Source: Hondaea fermentalgiana (taxonomy: Eukaryota > Sar > Bigyra > Thraustochytrida > Thraustochytriidae). From it: a stretch of 64,000 nucleotides of DNA. The notes beneath the pieces were generated by a model. That model did not search any database, had not been told where the DNA came from, and worked only from the letters and a program-made list of their open reading frames with translations. A program made the position numbers and the translations under genes. Below are positions 17,343-26,400 of this stretch, piece after piece (within the stretch, counting starts at the first letter, position 1; each line of letters starts with the position of its first letter). The stretch spans positions 242,358-306,357 of the forward strand of contig NPFB01000122.1 of NCBI GenBank assembly GCA_014084085.1. Reading direction: 5' to 3'.

Positions 17343-17399
17343 ATGGCACCGACTTCGAATGGTTCGACCTCGATCAAACAAAGAAGCGCCTTTGAATGA
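17343..17399 (+). other. Possible upstream ORF overlapping the RabGAP start
   Basis: An ATG-started frame of 18 codons ends in TGA at 17397-17399. The stop overlaps the ATG at 17396 in an ATGA arrangement. If 17396 is the true start of the TBC protein, this is a candidate regulatory upstream ORF. The true 5' end of that gene is uncertain because of the nearby gap. Confidence 0.25.
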
Positions 17400-20335
17400 C
17401 ACGATTTTTGCTTGCCATTGATGGCCATCGTCGATGGCCATCGTTGGTGACCCAACCCACCCGCCATCACGCCATCCATATGCTCAACGAGGACCGATGG
17501 TGGTCCCGTGGCCAACGGCGCCTCCCCTTCCAGGCGGCGCGCGGGTCTGCTAAAAGTTCGAGCTTCTCCCTCCAGTGCGCCAAGCCGGCCGGCCTGCGCC
17601 GCGCTCCAACGGAGCCAGCAGACCTCCTGCGCCTCGCAGCCCCGCGCCGCGCCGCGCCGCTCGAGACGCGGGGGCAGTCGCCGCCCGCGCGAGGGCCTCA
17701 NNNNNNNNNNNNNNNNNNNNNNNNNNNNNNNNNNNNNNNNNNNNNNNNNNNNNNNNNNNNNNNNNNNNNNNNNNNNNNNNNNNNNNNNNNNNNNNNNNNN
17801 CGCGCAGAGCCCGGGCAGGCGGAGGCGGGCGCGGGCGCGAGCACGGGCGCGGGCGCCAAGGCCAGGGGCGCGGCAGGCAGAGCCCCCTCTGCACGGCGGG
17901 CCGAGGTCGTGACGCAGCTCCTCTTCGGACATGTTCTCCGGTCCGGCGTGGCGCGATGCGAAGGTTTCCTGGAGTGCGAGGACCCGCCCGCCGCGCACGG
18001 GGCGAGCAGTGCCAATGCCCAGAAAACCCAGCAAGCCCAGCAAGATCAGGATCTTGGTGTGCTTGCCGATGCTTTTCTCGTACTCGCCGTTGCACGAACG
18101 CGCGCGTCCCAGACCTCAACCTCGAACTCCAGCGCGAACGCGAACTTGGTGTGTCTCTTTCGTTTCGCAGACGCCGAGGCCGATCGGCCCCTGGAATGCA
18201 TCGATGTTGGCGAGATCTATCCCGATGTATGCACTGGTGTCATCATCGTCAGCTTTGCCCGCACGCCGCGTGCCTTCCAAAATGCCTGGGTTTTGCGCTT
18301 TGCGACCTGCAACGAGGCCCAAGAATGGACCATGTGCATCGGAAACGTACTCGCTGGGCGATACGAGCCGCATATGGCCACCGTAAAGCGTGTCAGAGCA
18401 GCAGCAGCTTCGCTCGATAACGTTGTGGAGCACGTCGACGGCCAAAGTGCTGGAGTACCTGCCGCCAGCGCTGTCGACACGGCGCGGACTTCTGGTGTTT
18501 CGAGGCCGCCGCTGCGCGCCTCGCGAAGTGTCCCGGAACTTTCTGACGACTTGCACGGCCCACAGAACCAGGTTATGCAGGCTGCTCTTCGCGCAATCCC
18601 CGGGGGGCGTCGAAGGCGCGCTCCGACATCTCTACGTCAAGAGCTCCGAGAAATGATGTACGACGCGCAAACCACAGATGCCGCAGGGACATCAACATTA
18701 GCAAGGAGAGCAGGCGCGGGTGCTCTTGCCAAGAGTGGACTTCGCACAGCTGCATGGCGTATATTCCTTGGGGTGATTCCAAGCGACCCTTCCCTTTGGG
18801 TCCAGACCCTTGCCAGGTCTCGTCTCTCTGTGGATGTCCTTGTCAGTCAGCACATGATGACTCGAAGCATGGTTACGCAGCAGCTTGACTTACTCGCACA
18901 AAAGGGCCTTAGCGCTGACTACATCGGGGCAGCGCTAAGGCACTTGCATTTTGCATTCGCAAGGCACGAGCAAATTTGCCGCGAAATCTGGAAAGACATA
19001 ACTCGTACCAAGGTTATTCACGATCTCTTTTCCGGACCTGCGGAGCATGCAGTCAAGGAGATGATGCTACGAATCTTGCTCGTCTGGTCAAAGACAAACT
19101 CGCACATCGGCTATCGCCAGGGAATGAACGAGCTTGCCGCGGTGCTCTTTGTTGCCCTGCAGCAGGAGTATGCTGCAGCCGCTGGCGAGCTCTCTCAAGT
19201 CGCTTCCTCTCAAGCGACTCGAGAAGGCCTTAACACGGATCCGGAATACGCGCTTCTTTCGGTGCTCCTCGACACGAGCTATGTTGAGCACGATACATAT
19301 CTTCTTCTCGATGCTCTCATGGTCCGTCTTACTCCTGTTTTTAAACTTACCACAGAGGATCCTTTTGCAGACCAATCACTCGCTGGGTCACTTCCGGCCA
19401 AGCTAGAATACATTCAGCACATTCTTTTGCAACGCACCGACCCGGAGCTCGCCGCTCAACTCCATGTGCTGGGCGTCGAGCCATCTTTTTTCCTTTTACG
19501 CTGGATTCGCCTCATTTTAGTGCGCGATATTGGCATGCCACAACTTCTCCTCGTTTGGGACGCCATTTTTGGCTTGACACCAAACGACTTTTCGCTCATT
19601 GATACTCTCTGCATTGCTATACTCACGGACCAGTCAATCGTGAGAAAGGAGCTCATCGAGGCGGACGATTGTGTTGTCGCCTTGCAGGCCTTGAAGCGCC
19701 TCCCAGCACTCGACGACGAGCAAGTCCTGCGCCTCATTCACTGTGCGCGTCAAGTCAAGCAAGATTACGACTCTATTCCGGCACACATCAAGGAAGCTCT
19801 TGTACACCGTAACTATGAGCCCTGTACAAACCAAGATGCGTCTCACGGTCGCGCGGACTCGGAGCGGCGAAGGGTTGACTCTTCAGCTTCGCATGCAGAC
19901 GTTCCGTGCGAATCCGGAAGTGATGATGATTGGATTCGCATCGACACCTTTGCGACTTCATCAAGTGATGAGCGAGGTCCTGATCGGGACCTTGCGCTGA
20001 GTTCGTCGCCAGCTCATCGCAGCTCGCAAGGCTCTCATTTCCAATTTCCCGACACCCCAATCTCTCGAAATCAATCCGGCATGCACGATCAAGGCTCATC
20101 TGCGGCATCATCATCATCATCATCGTCGTCGTCATCGTCATCAACGAGCTCAACGTCTTCTTCCTCATCGAGATCGTTAGGAGGTTACCTCTTTGCGCAG
20201 GCTCTCTCCGAACCTCGCGGAGTTGTTCGTCGCCTGCAGAGTTTTCAGTCTGGCGCGTCACGAATGCTTCGCACGCGGGTTCAAGGCAACAATCCTCCCA
20301 CTGAATCCAACGCACCATCCCTTGATGACGTCTGA
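17396..20335 (+). CDS. PH and TBC domain RabGAP, TBC1D5-like (contains gap)
   Basis: The protein is a probable Rab GTPase-activating protein. In the drawn frame, a PH-like domain lies at about residues 215-322 (start LGVLADAFLVLAVA, end WVLRFATCNEAQEWTMCI). The TBC domain lies at about 440-770. It contains both catalytic fingers: the arginine finger in IWKDITRT and the glutamine finger in YRQGMNE. LGVEPSFFLLRWIRLILVRD and LLLVWDAIFGL resemble TBC1D5, the retromer-associated Rab7 GAP. The C-terminus is acidic and ends in a long Ser run (about 20105-20165). The first 135 residues are unreliable. They are low in complexity, 100 N sit at 17701-17800, and the frame passes through only because 100 placeholder bases happen to keep it open. 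The real start may be downstream of the gap. Confidence 0.8.
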   Translation: MTRFLLAIDGHRRWPSLVTQPTRHHAIHMLNEDRWWSRGQRRLPFQAARGSAKSSSFSLQCAKPAGLRRAPTEPADLLRLAAPRRAAPLETRGQSPPARGPXXXXXXXXXXXXXXXXXXXXXXXXXXXXXXXXXXRAEPGQAEAGAGASTGAGAKARGAAGRAPSARRAEVVTQLLFGHVLRSGVARCEGFLECEDPPAAHGASSANAQKTQQAQQDQDLGVLADAFLVLAVARTRASQTSTSNSSANANLVCLFRFADAEADRPLECIDVGEIYPDVCTGVIIVSFARTPRAFQNAWVLRFATCNEAQEWTMCIGNVLAGRYEPHMATVKRVRAAAASLDNVVEHVDGQSAGVPAASAVDTARTSGVSRPPLRASRSVPELSDDLHGPQNQVMQAALRAIPGGRRRRAPTSLRQELREMMYDAQTTDAAGTSTLARRAGAGALAKSGLRTAAWRIFLGVIPSDPSLWVQTLARSRLSVDVLVSQHMMTRSMVTQQLDLLAQKGLSADYIGAALRHLHFAFARHEQICREIWKDITRTKVIHDLFSGPAEHAVKEMMLRILLVWSKTNSHIGYRQGMNELAAVLFVALQQEYAAAAGELSQVASSQATREGLNTDPEYALLSVLLDTSYVEHDTYLLLDALMVRLTPVFKLTTEDPFADQSLAGSLPAKLEYIQHILLQRTDPELAAQLHVLGVEPSFFLLRWIRLILVRDIGMPQLLLVWDAIFGLTPNDFSLIDTLCIAILTDQSIVRKELIEADDCVVALQALKRLPALDDEQVLRLIHCARQVKQDYDSIPAHIKEALVHRNYEPCTNQDASHGRADSERRRVDSSASHADVPCESGSDDDWIRIDTFATSSSDERGPDRDLALSSSPAHRSSQGSHFQFPDTPISRNQSGMHDQGSSAASSSSSSSSSSSSTSSTSSSSSRSLGGYLFAQALSEPRGVVRRLQSFQSGASRMLRTRVQGNNPPTESNAPSLDDV
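17701..17800. other. Assembly gap (100 N)
   Basis: Exactly 100 N, flanked on both sides by very GC-rich, repetitive sequence. The round length suggests a placeholder rather than a measured gap. It falls within the 5' part of the RabGAP gene. Confidence 0.98.
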
Positions 20336-20444
20336 AACCCGGAGTCCATGACAATTCGAGAGTCCAAGCAAAAAAAAGAAAGAAAAAAAGCGTGGTACAT
20401 TAGTAATAATAATACGGATCTCTCACCTACATGTCAGTGTAAAT

Positions 20445-23039
20445 TTATAGAGGAATCGGTGCTTGGCGCGATTCAGGTCTCTGCGGTTGCAAAATTTTTG
20501 CAAGGGCTGATTGCAAGTTGACAGTGGGTGTGGTTCCCGGCCGTGGTTCGTAATTGATAAATTTTGTCCGTTCCGTGAGCTGCGCCTCCAAGGCTGCAGC
20601 AACAGAGATCGCACGTGCGTGACTTGCCTGCACCTGTAAAAGTGAAGTTCTGCTCTCTTGCAATTGCGCTGCAAGTTTCCCGGCGAGCTCTTCGCGCTCC
20701 ATATACGCCTGGCCGAGTCGTTGCGCACGCTCTCGCTCCTCTTCGACTTGATTTGCAAGCTTGACAAGATGCTCTCGCCCCTGCGCGAGTTCAGTTTCAG
20801 CATGATACAAGTTCGCCTGGACCTTGCGCGCGTCCTCATCGTGTGCGACACGCGCGTCCTGATTTGAAGACTTCTTTCGCATTTTGTTGTTGCCGTTGTT
20901 GTTGTTGTTGTTTCGATCACCAGCATTCACAAGTGCGCGCTCCGCAAGGAGCTGAGCTTGCTCTAGCTTTTGTACTGCCTGCTTGAGCTTGCCATTCTCG
21001 CGCGCAATCTTTGTGTTTTTGCTTTCAAGCCTTTGTATGTGATCCTTGGCGTCTTGCAGCTTCGTGCGACCATCCTCAAGTCGCGCGTCGAGCAGACGGC
21101 AACGGTGCTGTGCAAGCGCAAGTTTGCTTTCGGTATCCAATTGTAGTTTTGCCGCCAATTGTTTGGCCTTTCTCGAGTCCACAAGAGACACTTTGAGTTC
21201 GTCAACTTGTGTCTCGAGGTTCGCATTCGCAGCCTCGTACCAAAAGGAATTATTCACGAGGGCAAGGGACAAGTGCGTGTTTTTGTCTGCCAGCTTAGCT
21301 TTTGCTGCGTTCGTCTTTCGCTGCTCGGCCCGAGCGATGTCCAGCTGCACTGCTTGGCACTCAACAGCAGCACGCTGCGCATCCGCTTCAGCTTGCGCGG
21401 TCGAGTTAAAGTGCCGAACGAGCGCCAATTCCGCGTCGCGTCGCTCAGCGGGAACTTTGAGCTTGGCGTGGATCTGGCGCGCCTTGACCATTTCGCCTTC
21501 GGCACGGCTCCACTCGGCGCGAAGCACAGCAATCTCCTCGGATTGTCTCTCAATCACACTTTGTGCCTTGCTCAATCGGTCTTCGTAGCTTTTGATGCGC
21601 AATGCTTCGGCGCTCTCTTCTCGCGACTTTCTAGGCGCCGCAAGGATCTCTTGAACGGGGGTATTTTGACCACCTTTGCGTTGTTGTTCCTCCACAACCT
21701 TGTTGAGTTTGTGCTGCAGACGAAGATTTGCCGCGAGAAGGTGTTGATGCTCTTTTGTTAATTTGTCAGCGCGCAAAGTAGCTTCGCGCTCGCGTGCTTC
21801 TGCGGACGCAGCAAGAGCCTCGCGGCGAGCAACTTCCCCGCGTAGCTCCTGCATTTCAGCCGTTTGACGGCTCAGACGATTCTTCAGCTCGGATTCATTC
21901 CGCTCGTTTGCACTAGCGTCTTTAGCTCCACGTGCCGCAGCTTCTGCGGAAATTACGCGACACTGCTCCTGGGCAATACCGAGTTCACGTTCAGTAGCTT
22001 CTAGTTTGTTCTTGAGCGCACTGACTTGGGCAAGAAGACTCTGATGCTCTTGATCTTGGCGCTGCGCGTGAGCTTCGCCGCTTATCGCCGCCTTTTGGGA
22101 CTCGTTGAGCACTGCCACCATTTTCCTACCTTTTGTTCGCTCGCGCGCTAATGAGGAAGTCGTGCTTGTGATTTGCTTGCTCTGAGAGCTGATGTGGTCC
22201 GCTTGGGATGCAATTTGTTTTTCCGCAAGTGCCAATTCTTCTTCGAGCGTTTTCACCTGCGCGCGCAGAGCTGTCACCGTTTGTGTGGTGCTCCCCACGG
22301 ATTTGAGCTCACTCTCGAGTCTCGCTTCCGCCTCGTCGCGTTTCTTCTCGGCCTCTTGAAGAATTTCGTCGCGTTTGCTCATGGCAAGCAGAGAGGCCTG
22401 CCATTGAGCCTGAATAACAGCTTTGGAAGCGCTCAAAATTTTGAGCTCTTGAGCTACTTTTTCAATGTGGGTCTGAGCAAGCTTGGTCTCGTGCTCTTGG
22501 GCTTCGAGTCGCTCTTGAAGTTTCCTCGTTTCATTCTTGGAGTTTTGCAATCGAGCAGTCGCCTCTTTACAAGCAAGCTTTTCTTGCTTCATCTGAGACT
22601 CGAGAAAACGAATATGCTGTTGGGTGGCACTGTCTGCGAGCTCTTGCGTCTTTAATGCCTTTTTGAGATCTGCACAGACCTGCTGCAAGAGAATATTTTC
22701 CTCGTGTTTAGCGTCTGCTTTTGACTTGGCTTCGAGCAAATTGCTCTCAAGCTCCTTGGTACGCGAAAGCGCTTCGCGTAAATTTTTTTGCGTCGATTCC
22801 TCGCGAGAGGCTGTCTCCATGCCCTGCTTTTCCAAGCGAGCTACATTGTGCTGGGCCTCGGTGAGATCCGTACGAAGGCGGAGCGCATTTTGTTGCAAAG
22901 CGTGCATGGACACGGCCATTTCTTCTTTGCTCCTTGCGGCTTCATCGATGCGTCCCTCGGCATCGTGAAGCTGGTCCTGCAAGGATTCTACGATCCTCGC
23001 ATTGGATTTCCCGAGCAACTCTTGGACACGGGCCTCCAT
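20445..23039 (-). CDS. Long coiled-coil protein, function unknown
   Basis: An 864-residue protein starting at the ATG at 23039. From about residue 1 to 830 it is almost entirely heptad-patterned and rich in Glu, Lys, Gln, Ala and Leu, with few prolines, as in a rod-like coiled coil. I see no globular domain, membrane segment or catalytic motif. An Asn-rich interruption (about residues 705-715) corresponds to a CAA-type run. The last 35 residues leave the heptad pattern (FINYEPRPGTTPTVN). Proteins of this shape serve as centrosomal, ciliary, Golgi or cytoskeletal tethers, and I cannot choose among these. The gene is divergent from the PH/IQ gene with a 456-bp shared upstream region, and it converges on the RabGAP with only 109 bp between the stop codons. 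Confidence 0.75.
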   Translation of the reverse strand: MEARVQELLGKSNARIVESLQDQLHDAEGRIDEAARSKEEMAVSMHALQQNALRLRTDLTEAQHNVARLEKQGMETASREESTQKNLREALSRTKELESNLLEAKSKADAKHEENILLQQVCADLKKALKTQELADSATQQHIRFLESQMKQEKLACKEATARLQNSKNETRKLQERLEAQEHETKLAQTHIEKVAQELKILSASKAVIQAQWQASLLAMSKRDEILQEAEKKRDEAEARLESELKSVGSTTQTVTALRAQVKTLEEELALAEKQIASQADHISSQSKQITSTTSSLARERTKGRKMVAVLNESQKAAISGEAHAQRQDQEHQSLLAQVSALKNKLEATERELGIAQEQCRVISAEAAARGAKDASANERNESELKNRLSRQTAEMQELRGEVARREALAASAEAREREATLRADKLTKEHQHLLAANLRLQHKLNKVVEEQQRKGGQNTPVQEILAAPRKSREESAEALRIKSYEDRLSKAQSVIERQSEEIAVLRAEWSRAEGEMVKARQIHAKLKVPAERRDAELALVRHFNSTAQAEADAQRAAVECQAVQLDIARAEQRKTNAAKAKLADKNTHLSLALVNNSFWYEAANANLETQVDELKVSLVDSRKAKQLAAKLQLDTESKLALAQHRCRLLDARLEDGRTKLQDAKDHIQRLESKNTKIARENGKLKQAVQKLEQAQLLAERALVNAGDRNNNNNNGNNKMRKKSSNQDARVAHDEDARKVQANLYHAETELAQGREHLVKLANQVEEERERAQRLGQAYMEREELAGKLAAQLQESRTSLLQVQASHARAISVAAALEAQLTERTKFINYEPRPGTTPTVNLQSALAKILQPQRPESRQAPIPL

Positions 23040-23495
23040 TGCGAAGAAACAAAAAGTACTTTGCGGGAGCCTCTGTTTGCCCCCGCGCGCCTTTGGCCCT
23101 CAGCGCCAAGAAGCCAACACCTCACGCGTTGCGCACGGCACGCCACGTTCCGCCGTGAATGGCGTTTGCCACTTCAGCTTTCGAGCTGCTAGCTTTGCTC
23201 GGCAGGAACCGCTGTCACTGTCAATGATCATCAAAAGAAAAGAAAATACTCTAGGCCTATCAAAAACCAGTGCGAGGCTCCAAGGCATGCTCTCTGTGAA
23301 CGGATTCTTTACGGGGGTATGATAGATAGTCTTATGCTAATTTTTTGCTAAGGTACCAAAAGTGACAACGAGGCAATAATTCTTCAAACTTTCTTCTATA
23401 CCCCCGTGTGCGCTAAGTCAACCTTGACTTCAAAGATCATCGATGAGAGCGACAAGAAGACAGAACGGGTGCAAGTGCAAGCAGAGTTCGACGTC
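23040..23495. promoter_or_regulatory. Shared divergent promoter region
   Basis: This 456-bp head-to-head spacer lies between the coiled-coil gene (-) and the PH/IQ gene (+). It contains TAGGCCTATCAA at 23252-23263 and a perfect 10-bp inverted repeat at 23311-23320 and 23398-23407. The spacer around the inverted repeat is AT-richer than the surroundings. I see no gene. Confidence 0.5.
23311..23407. repeat. Perfect 10-bp inverted repeat in a divergent promoter
   Basis: The arm ACGGGGGTAT at 23311-23320 is matched by its exact reverse complement ATACCCCCGT at 23398-23407, with a 77-bp spacer. The pair sits centrally between two divergently transcribed genes. It could be a pair of factor-binding sites. 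The spacer is long for a simple hairpin. Confidence 0.7.
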
Positions 23496-26400
23496 ATGGA
23501 CGACGTGCGCGACGAGGACGTGGCACCGCGCCGAAACAGGACCTCTGCGCATGGAATTAGACGCGGCACGTCACCGTTGGCACGTAAGAGGCCACGAACA
23601 GAAGAAACGACCACTCGAACCCATGACCAGCACAGTCAGCACTGGCAGCACCACAACAACGACCTCAAGGCCGACAGCGACCGCGTTAGTCACCATTGCA
23701 AGCCTAGCCGTGGTCACAAACGTAGAGAATTCCTGGGCAAAAGCCCTCGCGCACGCCCCCGCACGGTAGCAGAAGCTTCGCCAAGCTTTCTACGGAGACC
23801 GCAAACTCGGAGCCTTGCAGTCTCACGAGAAAAGCTGCAGAGACGCACGCACACACGCGCCTTGAAGAGAGCCCAGACGTCTGACGTAGCGCAACGACAA
23901 CGAAGCAAAGGGGATAAAGAGGCTCATAATGCACAATGGGATGAAGTTTGGACTTTTTTGCCCAAGGTCCTTCGCTCAGAAAGTGCAAACAATGAGGAAG
24001 AAGCAAATGACTCGCAGGAAATGCGCGTTTTTACGTTGCATCGTCGAGAAAGGCCATCAACGAATCATCGTGATTCACGTCCGGAACCTGCGAATTCTCC
24101 CAGATGTACTGATCATTCAATCTACGCTCGCCCAAAGTCGACGACAGCTTTGAGCCGTCGACCTGTGAACCCCTTCTTCCAAAGCCGCGAGAGCCCTGCG
24201 CGGCCACTGACGACGATGGCTGTTGGACAGCCGGTACCACGACGCGCAAGGACAGCACAAGCACCACTTCCACTCCCATTTCTCGACGCCACCTCGGGAG
24301 CATGTCGAGGCTGGTTGTTTCGCCAAGGAGAGTTTGCGCATGATATCTTGGACCTTGAGCAAGTTCATCAGCAACTTCAATGGAGACCGTTTTACTTTGT
24401 CGCAGATTCGCAAGCGCGATCGCTTATCCAGCTTCGTAGCCCAGCATACGACAAGGCTCAAAAGGTTGCTCGTTTGGATGGTGCCGTGATCGCCGGTCGC
24501 GGATTCCGTCGCATGCCGCACGGAGATGGTGTCTTTGTCATGGAGATTGTGTCCAAGACTGGAGTCCGAGATTGTACGGAGCGCTGGGTACTTGGCTGCC
24601 CGGACGAGCGCACAACGCTACGTTGGCTTCAAGTCTTGCGTTTTTGCGCTCTCGGTAGACCGCCCCAAATGGAGTTTCACTCGAATTTGCTGACTGAGGA
24701 TGACGTTTTCGGTAATCCTTGTCACGGAAATATCGATCCCGACATCTTTTCTTCGGATGACGAGTCAGACGAAGAGAAAGGCGCGGAAGGAAAGATTCCC
24801 AAGACTTTGATAGCGCAATCTTCTCTCCGCCTCTTTGATGGGATTCCCGTGCGGAAAGAACTCGAAAAATGTGGCCTCGTGCTAAGACCCGATGGTTCAG
24901 TCCTTTCGATTGAAGTCGAGGCTGTACTATGCATTCAGAGCTTTTGGAGAGGCCGACTCGCTCATGCGATCGTGTTTGGGGAACGCGGCATGCTTGAGCA
25001 GTCTCATCGAGCCATTCAAATCCAAGCGTGGTCCCGTCAAATCGAGGCGGTCACGATTGCACAGAAACGCCGACGGCAACGGGACGCTGCGATTGCCATA
25101 CAATGTCTTGCGCGCTCCAGTGCTGCCCGGGGCGTCCTCAGGGTCAAACGTTCTCGCGCCAAAGCAGCACGTCAAATTCAAGGCGCATATCGCGCCCACA
25201 CTGCTCGCCAGCTACTCCGAGATCTCCAACGAGCGCGTCGCCAACTTTTGGCTGAGCACTTGGATGGTGTCCTTGATCAAGTCACGAGGCACTGCGAAAA
25301 CCATGCGGCCTTGTGCCTAGAGCTGAGTCGCCGCGCGTCTGCACTGCGTCTTCAATGTTTTTGGCGAAGACAGCTTGCAAGAATGCGCGCGGATCGCATT
25401 CGAAGGTATCGCGCTGCCGCAAAGCTGCAGGCAGCGTATATTGGTAGTCGTCATTGGAAGGCATATCGAGCGCTACGCATCAAAGTACTGCGGATTCAGT
25501 CGCTGGCGCGGAGACGTGCTGGGATACTTGCGGCGCGCGAGAGGCGGCATCAGCTTCGTGGTGCGCAGACCATGCAAAGAGTATGGCGCGGACATCTTGC
25601 TCGTCGTCAGTATGCTGAGACGAAGCGTGCTGCGATCATTCTGCAAAGTTTTGCAAGGCGCGTTCTTGCTTGGCGTCGCGTCGCCGCGATAAGGCGTGAA
25701 AACGCAAGAAGACACGCGGCAGCCACGGTTGTACAGCGTAATGAGAGATGCTGGCGCGAGCGCTCCCGATTCTTGCACATGCGTGAGCGCCATCGTGCGG
25801 CAACCAAAATTCAGACGTGGTGCCGCGCCATTTCGCAAATGCACCGATGGTTGGATATGTCGCATGCAATATTGGTGCTTCAAACGTTCTGGCGCAAAAT
25901 TGAGGCCAAGCACCTGGCTCAGCTGTTGTCCGAAGCGCGACAAGCCCGTGCTGCAGCGTGCATTCAACGGGCTTTTCGTGCGTACTGGTTCTGGAAGAAC
26001 CTCGTCCAAGGTCGACATAAGGTAGCACATTCTTGGAGGCGGCCAAATTTCTTATTATTCCATGGAGCGCTTCGTACCTCCGATGGAAAAGCTCAGTTTC
26101 TGAAAATCTCTACAGTAGACGAGGTGTTGAATCTACGCGTGGAAATGTTCGATGGTGTGCAAGTAAGCAGCTGCTCAATATCAAATCGCGCGCTCCTTGA
26201 AAGTGGACCTCTTTGGGGAGAGAACTATCGCAATGAAATTGCTCGCAGAGTGTGGAATGTACTCGCTCAAAAGAAAAAGGTTATGGCACGTGTCCCCCTT
26301 TCGGACACTTTAAAGCGCGAAGCACGTCTTCAGCGATTCATGCGCGAGCTTGAGAGTGGCATAGTCCAGCGGCTGCCCCAAGACTGGGATGCAGTTGCGG

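Noticed and set aside
17351..17361. GGTTCGACCTC resembling a tRNA B box
   Set aside because: No matching A box or cloverleaf arms on either strand.
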